Shown here in pieces: positions 7,834-16,233 of a stretch of 64,000 nucleotides of DNA; the stretch's first letter is position 1; the number at the start of each line of letters is the position of its first letter. Where the stretch lies: the NCBI RefSeq assembly GCF_003054285.1, contig NZ_QBKS01000001.1:620001-684000 (forward strand). The letters are read 5' to 3'. Both the position numbers and the translations under genes were made by a program. This DNA comes from Litoreibacter ponti (lineage in GTDB: Bacteria > Pseudomonadota > Alphaproteobacteria > Rhodobacterales > Rhodobacteraceae). The notes under the pieces were generated by a model. It searched no databases and was not told the DNA's origin. It saw only the letters and a list, made by a program, of their open reading frames with translations.

Positions 7834-8709
7834 ATGGCGATTACCGCTGCAATGGTGAAAGAACTGCGCGACTCGACCGGCGCAGGCATGATGGACGCAA
7901 AGAAAGCGCTGACCGAGACCGATGGCGACATGGAAGCCGCCGTGGACTGGCTGCGCACCAAAGGCCTGGCGAAGGCCGCCAAGAAATCCGGCCGCACCGC
8001 CGCGGAGGGCCTCGTGGCCGTCAAGGTCGACGGTGGCGTGGGTGTCGCCGTGGAAGTGAACTCCGAGACCGACTTCGTCGGCAAAAACGCCGATTTCCAG
8101 TCGATGGTGGCCGACATCGCAAATGTCGCCACCGGCGTGGGCTCGACCGAAGAGCTGGCCGCGGCTGATCTGGGTGGCAAGACCGTCGGAGACGTGATCA
8201 CCGACAAGGTCGCCACCATCGGCGAGAACATGTCCCTGCGCCGCATGGCCCGTCTGGAAGGCACCTCGGTCGTCTCCTACGTGCACAACGCAGCCGCGGA
8301 CGGCATGGGCAAGATCGGCGTGCTGGTCGCACTGTCCGGCGACAACGAAGCCTTCGGCAAGCAGGTCGCGATGCATGTCGCTGCAGTGAACCCCGCAGCC
8401 CTGTCGGAAGCCGACATGGACCCGGCCGTGGTCGAGAAAGAGAAGACCGTGCAGATGGACATCGCCCGCGAAAGCGGCAAGCCCGAAGCCGTCATCGAGA
8501 AGATGATCGTGGGCCGGATGAAGAAGTTCGTCGCCGAGTCGACCCTACTGAACCAGCAATTCGTCGTGAACCCCGACCTGACCGTCGAGGCCGCTGCCAA
8601 GGAAGCCGGCGTCGAGATCACCGGCTTCAAGCGTCTTGAAGTGGGCGAGGGGATCGAGAAGAAAGAAGAGAACTTCGCGGAAGAAGTGGCAGCCCAGCTG
8701 AACCGCTAA
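7834..8709 (+). CDS. tsf: Translation elongation factor Ts
   Basis: EF-Ts recycles EF-Tu by exchanging GDP for GTP. The 291-residue protein has the N-terminal helical domain with RDSTGAGMMDAKKAL (residues 12-26) that contacts the EF-Tu nucleotide site region. The conserved core NSETDFVGKN follows at about residue 75, and then the two repeats of the dimerisation domain. Length and order after rpsB are standard. A strong terminator closes the operon. Confidence 0.97.
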   Translation: MAITAAMVKELRDSTGAGMMDAKKALTETDGDMEAAVDWLRTKGLAKAAKKSGRTAAEGLVAVKVDGGVGVAVEVNSETDFVGKNADFQSMVADIANVATGVGSTEELAAADLGGKTVGDVITDKVATIGENMSLRRMARLEGTSVVSYVHNAAADGMGKIGVLVALSGDNEAFGKQVAMHVAAVNPAALSEADMDPAVVEKEKTVQMDIARESGKPEAVIEKMIVGRMKKFVAESTLLNQQFVVNPDLTVEAAAKEAGVEITGFKRLEVGEGIEKKEENFAEEVAAQLNR

Positions 8710-8733
8710 CCGATTCGCGATAGTGATACGAAA

Positions 8734-8771
8734 AAACGGCGCGCCGGGGGGACCCTGCGCGCCGTTTCTTT
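8734..8771 (+). terminator. Rho-independent terminator of rpsB-tsf
   Basis: AAACGGCGCGC (8734-8744) pairs with GCGCGCCGTTT (8757-8767) over a 12-base loop. It is followed by TTTCTTT. This is an 11-base-pair stem directly after the tsf stop. Confidence 0.9.
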
Positions 8772-9018
8772 GATCAGGGCCCCACGCTGGGGATGATGGG
8801 CCCCTGTCTCAGGGAGGAAAACGGCACCTATCGAAGCTGTCGAAACCTCCGATAAAGCGCGTAACCAATCGGGATAAACCCGACCAGACGCATTCCTTGA
8901 AATTGCAAGGTGCACCCTGGCAATGTTCCACGGCCGAAACCGTCACTCTAGGAACACTTCGAGACTGCCGCCGCAGCGCGGAAAAGCAAAGTAAGGCAAT
9001 CCGTACCTGCCGTCCGTC
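8772..9018. other. Intergenic stretch without a supported gene
   Basis: Between the tsf terminator and the SDR gene I find no credible coding sequence. An imperfect GC hairpin (CAGGGCCCC at 8775-8783 against GGGCCCCTG at 8798-8806, one mismatch) might act as a second barrier to transcription. The rest shows no clear structure. Confidence 0.5.
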
Positions 9019-9786
9019 CTACGCGACTTGCAGCCCTACCGCGGCCCGTCCGGCGTCCGTTTTCAAAGAGAAATCCGTGCCCCTATGGTCCAGCGCCCCG
9101 CCTTCGGCCAGCCACGCAATCGCGCGTGCCACCCAGTCGGGCGGAATGTGATCCGACGGCTCCAACTGGCTTACGGGGTTGATGCCGCTGGCCTTGATTT
9201 GCACCTGCATCTCGGTGGCCACGGTCCCCGGGCTCAGACCGACGCAGGTGATACCATGGTCCCGATACTCGCGGTCGGTCACGCGGGTCAGCAACAACAC
9301 GGCCGCCTTTGAGGCGCAGTAATGTGACCACCCTTCGAGTGCAGAGGTCGCAGCCCCGGAAGAGATGTTGATGATCGTTCCGTGCCCCTGAGCCAGCATC
9401 ACGGGCAGGGCCGCGCGAATCCCGTGATAGACGCCCTTGATGTTCACGTCCATCACGTGGCCCCAGGCGTCCGGATCGCTCTCGGCGATCCGCGCGATCG
9501 GGTCGATCAGCCCTGCATTATTCACCAAGATGTCGACGCTGCCGAACTGCGTATTGGCGCGCGTTACAAGCTCTTTGACCTGATCAAAATCGGCGACATC
9601 GCAGGGCAGGGCGAGCGCCTTGCCCCCATCACGCGCGATCTCGGCTGCGACATTCGCAAGCTTGTCGGCATTGCGCGCCGCAAGCGCGACATTGGCCCCG
9701 AGCCCTGCGAGGTGGCGCGCAGTGGCCGCACCGATCCCTTGGCTCGCACCCGTGATGATAACAGTTTTTCCAGCTACTTCAGTCAT
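9019..9786 (-). CDS. SDR-family NAD(P)-dependent oxidoreductase
   Basis: This 255-residue classical short-chain dehydrogenase has the cofactor-binding TGASQGIG motif (residues 12-19), NNAG (about residue 88) and the catalytic Ser plus YCASK, followed by the LSPGTVATEM segment. An Arg-containing first loop (AARNADKL) hints at NADP(H). The substrate is unknown; general clover-A/YwfD-type SDRs look alike. It is transcribed away from a LysR regulator that starts 107 bases upstream, a common pairing in which the regulator controls its neighbour. Confidence 0.88.
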   Translation of the reverse strand: MTEVAGKTVIITGASQGIGAATARHLAGLGANVALAARNADKLANVAAEIARDGGKALALPCDVADFDQVKELVTRANTQFGSVDILVNNAGLIDPIARIAESDPDAWGHVMDVNIKGVYHGIRAALPVMLAQGHGTIINISSGAATSALEGWSHYCASKAAVLLLTRVTDREYRDHGITCVGLSPGTVATEMQVQIKASGINPVSQLEPSDHIPPDWVARAIAWLAEGGALDHRGTDFSLKTDAGRAAVGLQVA

Positions 9787-9893
9787 TTGGATTTAATCCC
9801 TTATCGTTGTGCGTGAATGACCCGAACGGTATTGCTCCGCTGCACTGAGAAAAACGCTGGATTAGACATCATATTCGTGCGATTTTTGCATGA

Positions 9894-10790
9894 ATGGATA
9901 CAGCTGCCCTGTCATTGCTCAACGACGTCGCGCGCCAAGGCAGCTTTGCGGAGGCCGCGCGGCTTCTCGACCGTGATCCAAGTGCGGTGTCGCGCGCGGT
10001 GGCTGACGTCGAAGCACGGGTCGGGATACGGATCTTTCACCGCTCGACGCGTCGTCTGAGCCTGACGGAAGAGGGCGCGCGCTACCTTGCCCGGATCACA
10101 CCGTTGATCGAAGCGCTTGAGGACGCAACCGAAGAAGCCCGCACGGCGGCGGGTACGCCACAGGGCCACGTCCGCCTCACCTGCTCGGTCGCATACGGGG
10201 TCGAATGTCTTGTCCCGCTTCTGGACGATTTTCGCGCGCGCTATCCGGACATCTCGCTGGAGATGGATCTGTCAGACACCCCTCGCGACCTGATTCAAGG
10301 CCGTTTCGATCTGGCCTTGCGTCTGGCACCTGCGCCCAAGGGTGATCTGATCAGCCGCAAACTTTCGCGAACGCGCTACCATGTCTGCGTGTCACCGTCC
10401 TGGCTGGAGCACAACAAGGCCCCAGGTCATCCCAACGAGCTGGCAGGAACAAGCTGCCTGCTGCAAAGCCTGCCGGACTACCGCAGCCAATGGCGCTTTC
10501 GGGATCGGTCAGGGAAGGTCCATGACGTTCCAGTGCAAGGCGCTCTTACCCTTTCGAGCCCGCTTGCGCTGCGATCCGCCGCGCAGCGGGGGCTGGGTCC
10601 GGCTTTGCTCGCCGATTGGCTGGTGAAGGACCAAATGAAGATCGGGCAACTCGTTGCCCTGCTCGATGCGTATGATGTGAGCGCGACGACCTTTGAGACG
10701 GGTGTGTGGGCGCTCTACCCATCAAGATCACTTATGCCGCGCAAGGCACGGGTATTGCTTGATTTTCTAGCGGAAAGACTTGGGAACTAG
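9894..10790 (+). CDS. LysR-family transcriptional regulator
   Basis: This 298-residue protein has an N-terminal winged helix-turn-helix (FAEAARLLDRDPSAVSRAVADVEARVG, residues 19-44) and a periplasmic-binding-like effector domain (about 90-295). The LysR family usually regulates the divergently placed gene, here the SDR oxidoreductase. The shared 107-base region would hold both promoters and the operator. An out-of-frame ATG lies four bases upstream of the chosen start. The 3' end overlaps the convergent luxR-type gene by four bases. Confidence 0.9.
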   Translation: MDTAALSLLNDVARQGSFAEAARLLDRDPSAVSRAVADVEARVGIRIFHRSTRRLSLTEEGARYLARITPLIEALEDATEEARTAAGTPQGHVRLTCSVAYGVECLVPLLDDFRARYPDISLEMDLSDTPRDLIQGRFDLALRLAPAPKGDLISRKLSRTRYHVCVSPSWLEHNKAPGHPNELAGTSCLLQSLPDYRSQWRFRDRSGKVHDVPVQGALTLSSPLALRSAAQRGLGPALLADWLVKDQMKIGQLVALLDAYDVSATTFETGVWALYPSRSLMPRKARVLLDFLAERLGN

Positions 10791-11542
10791 CGCTCAATCA
10801 GGAAGAACTGGTTCTGGCTCGAGGCCTTCAGGATCGCTTGCGCCGTGGTGTCCACGTCCAGGGTTTCACGCGCCAGCCGCAAGTGTTTTTCCACCGTCGC
10901 AGGGTTCAGTCCCATGATCGTCGCGGTGTCCTGGATGGTCTTGCCATCGGCGACCCATTCCAACACTTCACGCTGTCGGGTGGTAAGGGGACGGCGCTGC
11001 CCGGTCGTGTGCGGCAGCTGGGCCACTTTCAGGTGCATCACCGAATTCGCAAGCTCGATGTCGCGCCCGTGCTCGGCCCAGGTTGCATCGACCTCGTCCT
11101 GGGTGAGGCCGCGGCGGGCGGTCATGCCGATCGCAGCCTTGGCGCGCAGGGAGACATCGTGGAAGCTGACCGTGTAGCCCGCCGTCACATCAAGGCTCTG
11201 GTTGAGCGCGATCACCTTCATCTCGTCGGGGGTCAGCTTTCCGGTCATGGCCAGCTCGGCGATGTAGCGCCAGCTGCAGGCGCCGACATTCTCAGCCGCC
11301 CAGGCCACCATAGGCCCCGTGAAATAGGCCCCGTCGCCCACGAAATGCTCGACATAGGCCGGGTCGTGGTTGGTCAGGATCAGCGCGTCCTGCAGGTCCC
11401 CAAGCGATGTGCCCGTGCGAAAGCGGGTGTAGCCGTAGATCAGCCGGTCGAAGCCGTATTCGGCCATCTTGGCCGTGTGGAGGTTCCAGACTTCCTCAAG
11501 CGACGTGGTCGCGACCACTTGAGCGAGGTGCGCGTCGATCAT
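10787..11542 (-). CDS. LuxR-family regulator with autoinducer-binding domain
   Basis: This 251-residue protein has an N-terminal autoinducer-binding domain (about residues 15-160, with the conserved W and Y pattern of acyl-homoserine-lactone receptors). The C-terminal LuxR helix-turn-helix includes LTTRQREVLEWVADGKTIQDTA and NPATVEKHLRLARETLDV (about 185-235). It would bind DNA in response to a quorum signal. No luxI synthase is in the window, so it may be an orphan (solo) receptor. Its start overlaps the aroQ stop as ATGA, so the two are translated together. Confidence 0.88.
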   Translation of the reverse strand: MIDAHLAQVVATTSLEEVWNLHTAKMAEYGFDRLIYGYTRFRTGTSLGDLQDALILTNHDPAYVEHFVGDGAYFTGPMVAWAAENVGACSWRYIAELAMTGKLTPDEMKVIALNQSLDVTAGYTVSFHDVSLRAKAAIGMTARRGLTQDEVDATWAEHGRDIELANSVMHLKVAQLPHTTGQRRPLTTRQREVLEWVADGKTIQDTATIMGLNPATVEKHLRLARETLDVDTTAQAILKASSQNQFFLIER

Positions 11543-11982
11543 GCCCCCACACCCAGATGCGCCGCCAGCGCGTCAAGCGCCAGCGTGTAGCTGGTCGCGC
11601 CAAATCCGGCGATTTGTCCGATGGCGACCGAGGCCAGGTAGGAACGGTGACGAAACGGCTCGCGCGCATGGATGTTGGAAAGATGCACTTCCACAGTGGG
11701 AAGCTCGACCGAGGCGACGGCATCCATGATCGCGATCGAGGTGTGCGTGTATGCGCCCGCATTGATCACAAGCCCCGCATGGGTGCCGCGCGCAGCGTGG
11801 ATCGCATCAATGAGCGCGCCTTCGTGGTTGCTTTGCATCGTCTCGACCGTCAGCCCGATTTGGGCCGCATGGCTACGGCACAAGCCCTCGATGTCCGCGA
11901 GGGTCACCGAGCCATAGACCTCGGGCTGGCGGGTCCCAAGGAGATTGAGATTTGGTCCATTCAGGACAAGCACAGAGGACAT
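11539..11982 (-). CDS. aroQ: Type II 3-dehydroquinate dehydratase
   Basis: AroQ converts 3-dehydroquinate to 3-dehydroshikimate in aromatic amino acid synthesis. The 147-residue protein has all type II hallmarks: NGPNLNLLGTRQPEVYG with the catalytic Arg and Tyr (residues 9-25), SNHEGALIDAI, INAGAYTHTSIAI with the active-site Asn and His, and EVHLSNIHAREPFRHRS. It is transcribed with, and overlaps, a luxR-type gene. That is an unusual link between a housekeeping enzyme and a quorum regulator. Confidence 0.95.
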   Translation of the reverse strand: MSSVLVLNGPNLNLLGTRQPEVYGSVTLADIEGLCRSHAAQIGLTVETMQSNHEGALIDAIHAARGTHAGLVINAGAYTHTSIAIMDAVASVELPTVEVHLSNIHAREPFRHRSYLASVAIGQIAGFGATSYTLALDALAAHLGVGA

Positions 11983-12421
11983 CGACAGATCCTTCCAACG
12001 TGCAAATGTTTAAGCCTTGCGAAACAGCCTGTCGAGAGGGGCGATCGATTATTGTCAGGCTTGCATTTCCTATCATTTGCGCTGCCGCAGCTTTCGCACC
12101 AAAGGCATCACGTTGCCGGAGAACCCGAGTGTATGCGCAAATGTTGTAAGTTGAGCGCTTTGCGGCTACATACCTAGTACATGTAATGCCTTCCTGCAGT
12201 CGCAGCCTGTCGCTGTGACCGTAGAAGATGAAATTGCGTATCACGAAAATTCAACTGTCGCGCCCCGTGTTGCGGACCCGATGATTGGGAAGGTTGCCGA
12301 TACTCTCGAGCACGTCCATTGCAAGTGTGGCGTGACCCTCGTTCGGTGTCTGGTGCTCAATCCCGCCCGCAAAAGACAGTGCCATACCGATGCGATTTTC
12401 CCTGACAAAGGACGATGGACC
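11983..12421. other. 439-base divergent promoter region
   Basis: This gap separates aroQ (leftward) from the cysteine-repeat gene (rightward). No convincing gene is seen. ORFs that cross it overlap aroQ in another frame and have no family features. It contains an imperfect dyad TACAT-N9-ATGTA at 12167-12185. Promoters for both neighbours must lie here but I cannot place them with confidence. Confidence 0.5.
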
Positions 12422-13246
12422 ATGCCTGCACTGCTACCCGGATCGATAAGCTCTGTGACGCTTGATCCGAAGACTGCGCCCAAGGCGCTTGATTGGACCG
12501 TCCTCCTTGGGCTGGCTGCCCTCATATCAATGCTGTGCCTCGCGATGCCTGCTCCGGCACAATCCATCCCCGAGAATGCCAGCGCCAAAAGCTACGGTGA
12601 CGGCTGGGAATGCGATATCGGCTTCCGACCCTCCGGGACCACGTGCGAGACCGTCACCGTCCCGGACAACGCCTATGGCACAGCGCACAGATACGGTCGC
12701 GGCTGGGAATGCGCGCACGGATTCAGGTTGCGTGACGAAGCCGCGTGCGAGCAGGTGGCAGTCCCCGATGGCGGCTATCTTGATGCGTCCGGTGTCAGCT
12801 GGCGCTGCTTGCGTGGCTTCGTGAAAGTCGGGGAGACATGCGAGAAAGTCGTCATACCGGAAAACGCGTATCTGTCCGAAAGCTCTTACGGGTCCAACTG
12901 GTCCTGCAATCGCGGATACGAGGCGAAAAAAGGGCTCTGCATTGCGATCGTTGTCCCGGAAAACGCGTACCTGAATGCCTCGGGCTACGGACAGCCCTGG
13001 ACCTGCGAGCGTGGGTTCTTTCAGGCCGGCGATCTATGCGAAGCCGTCGCGATCCCAGCGAACGCCTATTTCGATGATCGGAGCTACAGCAAGGGCTGGC
13101 GCTGCGAGAGAGGTTTCGCGGCTACGAGCAAAGGCTGCAATGCCATCGAAATCCCGGCCAATGCCCATCTCGACAGGTCCGGAAATCGTTGGGAGTGCGA
13201 CAAGAACTTCCAGAAATCGAGGGGCGCGTGCGTTCTGAGAAACTAG
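12422..13246 (+). CDS. Exported protein with seven two-cysteine repeats, function unknown
   Basis: This 274-residue protein is started at 12422 because AAAGGACG lies eight bases upstream. A hydrophobic segment (about residues 26-46) followed by PAPAQS looks like a signal peptide or anchor. The rest is seven consecutive repeats of 31-33 residues. Each follows the pattern [VI]P-x-N-A-[YH], a short turn, W-x-C-x-x-G-F or Y, four to six residues, then C-x-x-[VI], giving 14 regularly spaced cysteines. Each repeat probably forms one disulfide in the periplasm or outside. No named domain is recognised. It is followed 85 bases later by the DUF1611 gene. Confidence 0.75.
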   Translation: MPALLPGSISSVTLDPKTAPKALDWTVLLGLAALISMLCLAMPAPAQSIPENASAKSYGDGWECDIGFRPSGTTCETVTVPDNAYGTAHRYGRGWECAHGFRLRDEAACEQVAVPDGGYLDASGVSWRCLRGFVKVGETCEKVVIPENAYLSESSYGSNWSCNRGYEAKKGLCIAIVVPENAYLNASGYGQPWTCERGFFQAGDLCEAVAIPANAYFDDRSYSKGWRCERGFAATSKGCNAIEIPANAHLDRSGNRWECDKNFQKSRGACVLRN

Positions 13247-13331
13247 CCGCATGTCCCACCCGCCGCGCCGGGCGGCCCGCAAAGACCGCAGCAGAACCGC
13301 CCCGCGGATCAGTGAAATTGGAGAAGAGACC

Positions 13332-14528
13332 ATGAAAACCGAATTCAAGGCCACAAACACCATTCGGCGTCCCGTCAGCGGCGCGCAGGCGCCACCGCGG
13401 ATGCGGAAGGACCGGTCCAATACAAAAGACACTCAGAATGCGCCGCCGCCCAACGCGATTGTCTATTGCGAAGGCAATTTCGCCAAGATCGACGGCAAGA
13501 CCGCAAACGGTCTGGTGCGTCATTCTCAAGCCTACCGGATCCTGTCGGTCATCGACAGCACCCATGGTGGCGCAGATAGCGGCCTGGTTCTCGACGGCGC
13601 GGTGAATGATATTCCGGTCTTTAGCTGCCTTGATGAGGCCGTCGTTCATGAAGCAGCGATCCCTGATACGCTGATCTACGGAATGGCCCCGTCCACGGGC
13701 AGGCTATCGCGCGAGGATCGCGGCGTCGTTCTGGACGCGATTGCCTTCGGCATGAATATCGTAAGCGGCTTGCACGAATACCTCAGCGATGATCCGGAGA
13801 TTTCCGCCTTCGCCGACAAGCGCGGGATCAAGATCCGCGATATTCGCAAGCCTAAATCCAGCAAGAACATGCGTCTGTTCGACGGAAGCGTCGCGGATGT
13901 CCGAGCCCTGCGCATCGCGGTCCTGGGAACGGATTGCGCCATCGGCAAGCGCACAACCGCCACCGTGCTGGCGCGCGCCCTGAATGAAAAGGGCATCAAG
14001 ACCGTGCTTGTCGGCACCGGTCAGACAGGCCTGATGCAGGGCGCGAAATACGGCGTGGCAATGGACGCGATCCCACCTCAATTTTGCTGTGGTGAGCTTG
14101 AAGGCGCAATCGTCGCGGCCTCAGACGCGGAAAACCCGGACGTCATTCTGATCGAAGGGCAGGGGGCGCTCAGCCACCCGGCCTTTTGCACCTCCGCCTT
14201 CATCCTGCGCGGCAGCCAGCCTGACGCCGTGATCTTGCAGCACGCGCCCAAGCGGTCCCATCGCTGCGATTTTCCGACCATGCCGATGCCGACGCCGCAA
14301 AGCGAGATTGCTCTGATCGAGGCATTTTCCGAGACCAAGGTGATCGGCGTGACGCTCAACCATGAAGCTATGTCCGAGGCCGAAGTCACCGCCGCCATCA
14401 CGACCTATGCGCAAGAGCTGGGGCTCCCCGTGACCGATGCGCTCAGCCGCCCGGACGCCCATCTGTGCGCCATGGTCGTCTCCGCCTATCCCGGCTTGCT
14501 GCATGAGCCACCGGTGGCAGCCGCATGA
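13332..14528 (+). CDS. DUF1611 (DgcN-like) P-loop protein, possible D-amino acid N-acyltransferase
   Basis: This 398-residue protein is started at the ATG after GGAGAAGAG; 27 extra codons are possible upstream. It has an N-terminal Rossmann-like half, then a P-loop GTDCAIGKRT (residues 199-208) and EGQGALSHP (about 271), as in the DUF1611 family. One characterised branch, DgcN, acetylates D-glutamate in a D-to-L conversion route with the epimerase DgcA. Here the overlapping partner is instead a fold-III PLP racemase. The 35-residue basic, Pro-rich N-terminal segment is not typical and may be poorly ordered. Substrate and reaction are inferred. Confidence 0.75.
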   Translation: MKTEFKATNTIRRPVSGAQAPPRMRKDRSNTKDTQNAPPPNAIVYCEGNFAKIDGKTANGLVRHSQAYRILSVIDSTHGGADSGLVLDGAVNDIPVFSCLDEAVVHEAAIPDTLIYGMAPSTGRLSREDRGVVLDAIAFGMNIVSGLHEYLSDDPEISAFADKRGIKIRDIRKPKSSKNMRLFDGSVADVRALRIAVLGTDCAIGKRTTATVLARALNEKGIKTVLVGTGQTGLMQGAKYGVAMDAIPPQFCCGELEGAIVAASDAENPDVILIEGQGALSHPAFCTSAFILRGSQPDAVILQHAPKRSHRCDFPTMPMPTPQSEIALIEAFSETKVIGVTLNHEAMSEAEVTAAITTYAQELGLPVTDALSRPDAHLCAMVVSAYPGLLHEPPVAAA

Positions 14529-15646
14529 GCAGCCCGCGCATCGAGGTCGATCTGGAGAAGGTGCGGAAAAACACCCGGACGCTCGCCCGACGCCTCAACG
14601 TACAAGGCATGACTGTCACGGCGGTGAGCAAGGCCGTCTGCGGCGACCCAATGATAGCTCAGGCCATGATCGACGGCGGCGCGGCGGGCTTGGCCGAGGC
14701 GCGCCTGAGCAATGTCCGGCGCTTGCGGGCCGCGGGTCTGACCTGCGCGATCACGCTGATCCGGACCCCGCTGCTTAGCCAGGCTGCCGAGGTCGTCCGG
14801 CTTTGTGATGCAAGCTACAACACAGAAAGTGTCATCATCGCCGCCTTGGCCGCCGCGGCGTTGGGCGAGGATCGTGTGCACGATATCATCTTGATGGTCG
14901 AAATGGGCGATCTGCGCGAAGGCGTCATGCCCGAAGACCTGAGCGCACTTGCACAGCGGGTGATGGACATGCCCGGCGTCGCGCTGAAAGGGATCGGTGC
15001 GAACTTCGCCTGTCTGAGTGGCGTGGCCCCGAATGCGAGCCAAATGCGCGCGCTGTCCGCGCTGGCCAACGACACGGAAGCCCTGTGCGGGCCGTTTCTT
15101 CAAACGGTTTCGGGCGGCAATTCGGCAAGCCTGCCATGGGCGTTTGGCAAAACCGCACGGGGCCGGATCAATGATCTTAGGGTAGGGGAGGCGATCTTGT
15201 TGGGGGTAGATCCGGTCTCTGGAGACCAGATCGGCGGCTTGTACCGGGATGCCTTCGCCCTTTTCGCCGAAGTGATCGAGACGGATGAAAAGCCTACACG
15301 ATCGCAACCCTGTCTCATTGAAACGGGTTACGCCAAGCCGCGGCTCGTCTCGAACATTGCGCCGGAAACCCGTGTAATCTTGGCGATGGGGCTGCAGGAC
15401 ACGGACATCCACCGGCTGTCCATGCCCGCCGGATACACGCTGGTCGGCGCGACGAGTGACCACCTTGTGATCAGCACCGCGCGCGCGGCGCCTCGGGTCG
15501 GATCGGAGCTTAAGTTTCACATGAATTACAGCGCACTCATGCGCGCAGCCGCCGCCCCAGATGGCGACATCGTGGCGCATATCCGGCGCCCCCCGTCAGA
15601 TAATACGCGCGACCCAAGCGCACCCAGACATCTGGCAATGGTCTGA
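14525..15646 (+). CDS. PLP-dependent alanine/ornithine racemase-family enzyme
   Basis: This 373-residue fold-III PLP enzyme has the cofactor lysine in TAVSKAVCGDP (Lys36). Family segments for the ornithine-racemase (Orr/YhfX-like) branch follow: GIGANFACLSGVAPN, VSGGNSASLPWAFGK and RVGEAILLGVDP. It lacks the separate C-terminal catalytic-tyrosine beta-domain layout of classic Alr. It overlaps the DUF1611 gene by four bases (ATGA), so the two products are made together and probably act on the same D/L-amino acid. Glutamate, ornithine and lysine are all possible substrates. Confidence 0.8.
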   Translation: MSSPRIEVDLEKVRKNTRTLARRLNVQGMTVTAVSKAVCGDPMIAQAMIDGGAAGLAEARLSNVRRLRAAGLTCAITLIRTPLLSQAAEVVRLCDASYNTESVIIAALAAAALGEDRVHDIILMVEMGDLREGVMPEDLSALAQRVMDMPGVALKGIGANFACLSGVAPNASQMRALSALANDTEALCGPFLQTVSGGNSASLPWAFGKTARGRINDLRVGEAILLGVDPVSGDQIGGLYRDAFALFAEVIETDEKPTRSQPCLIETGYAKPRLVSNIAPETRVILAMGLQDTDIHRLSMPAGYTLVGATSDHLVISTARAAPRVGSELKFHMNYSALMRAAAAPDGDIVAHIRRPPSDNTRDPSAPRHLAMV

Positions 15647-15692
15647 CACGAAAACCGAAGATGCCGATCTATGACAGCCAAGGAGACACCCG

Positions 15693-15926
15693 ATGACGCA
15701 ACGACAAAAACCCAAGGTGATCGAGGTTCTACTGACCAAGCCGGAAACGGCCATGGAGAAGACCACGCGTATCGCCATGAAGATGCTTGATGAAGAGGCC
15801 GAGCAGAGGAAGGCCAAGAGCGACCGGCTTCGCATCGCCCGGCAGGAACGCGACGCCAATACATCCATTGAGGAGGCACGGGCCGAGCGCAAGGCGCGCA
15901 AGACAAGAGCCGCGCCAAAGCGATGA
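15693..15926 (+). CDS. Small highly charged protein, function unknown
   Basis: This 77-residue protein is rich in Lys, Arg and Glu with long predicted helix (about residues 18-70, with heptad-like spacing) and no cysteine or membrane segment. A purine-rich site (AAGGAGACACCC) precedes its ATG. It overlaps the next small gene as ATGA, which supports it being translated. No family is recognised. It may be a coiled-coil adaptor or a nucleic-acid-binding peptide, but nothing in the sequence decides this. Confidence 0.55.
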   Translation: MTQRQKPKVIEVLLTKPETAMEKTTRIAMKMLDEEAEQRKAKSDRLRIARQERDANTSIEEARAERKARKTRAAPKR

Positions 15927-16195
15927 CAGACCCAGAAAACGGCTCCGTGAGCATCCATTACATTTGCCAAAGCTATGTCGAGCAATCGCCCGGGCGCGCT
16001 GGCCTGAAGATCGGCAAGCAGCTGAAATACAAGACCGCGGCGGAAGCGGAAGACCGGGCCGAGCGGGAATTGCAATCAGAGAGCTGCGTGGGCGCCGACG
16101 CCTACATGATCAGCGAAGACCACGACAGCGGCGAGGTCGGCGCGCCAAGCTTTCTTGTCAGACTGGGACGTGTTCCGGAGATTGATGACATCTAG
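15923..16195 (+). CDS. Small protein of unknown function
   Basis: This 90-residue mixed alpha/beta protein has two cysteines (HYICQSYVEQ and SESCVGADAY). Its start overlaps the preceding gene by four bases, so translation is coupled. No signal peptide or membrane helix is seen, and no family is recognised. The central GKQLKYKTAAEAEDRAER segment looks like a strand followed by an amphipathic helix. The pair 15693-16195 lies between the racemase and a methyltransferase and could be part of the same transcript. Confidence 0.55.
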   Translation: MTDPENGSVSIHYICQSYVEQSPGRAGLKIGKQLKYKTAAEAEDRAERELQSESCVGADAYMISEDHDSGEVGAPSFLVRLGRVPEIDDI

Positions 16196-16233
16196 GGCGC
16201 TAAAATCTGACTATAGCTGGAAAGTTAAACCTG

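Noticed and set aside
8706..8915. Minus-strand 69-codon frame after tsf
   Set aside because: It crosses the tsf terminator, has no ribosome site or recognisable features and is very Arg/Pro-rich.
12167..12185. Dyad TACAT-N9-ATGTA as a possible lux box before aroQ-luxR
   Set aside because: Only the outer five bases pair and the centre does not fit the usual lux-box symmetry. It is too weak to list as an operator.
11873..12244. Minus-strand 123-codon frame beside aroQ
   Set aside because: It overlaps aroQ in another frame and shows no signal, motif or ribosome site.
12500..13240. Tandem repeat that might be a CRISPR-like or DNA-level array
   Set aside because: The periodicity is at protein level (31-33 residue units with varied codons). 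DNA units are not identical and there are no spacers.
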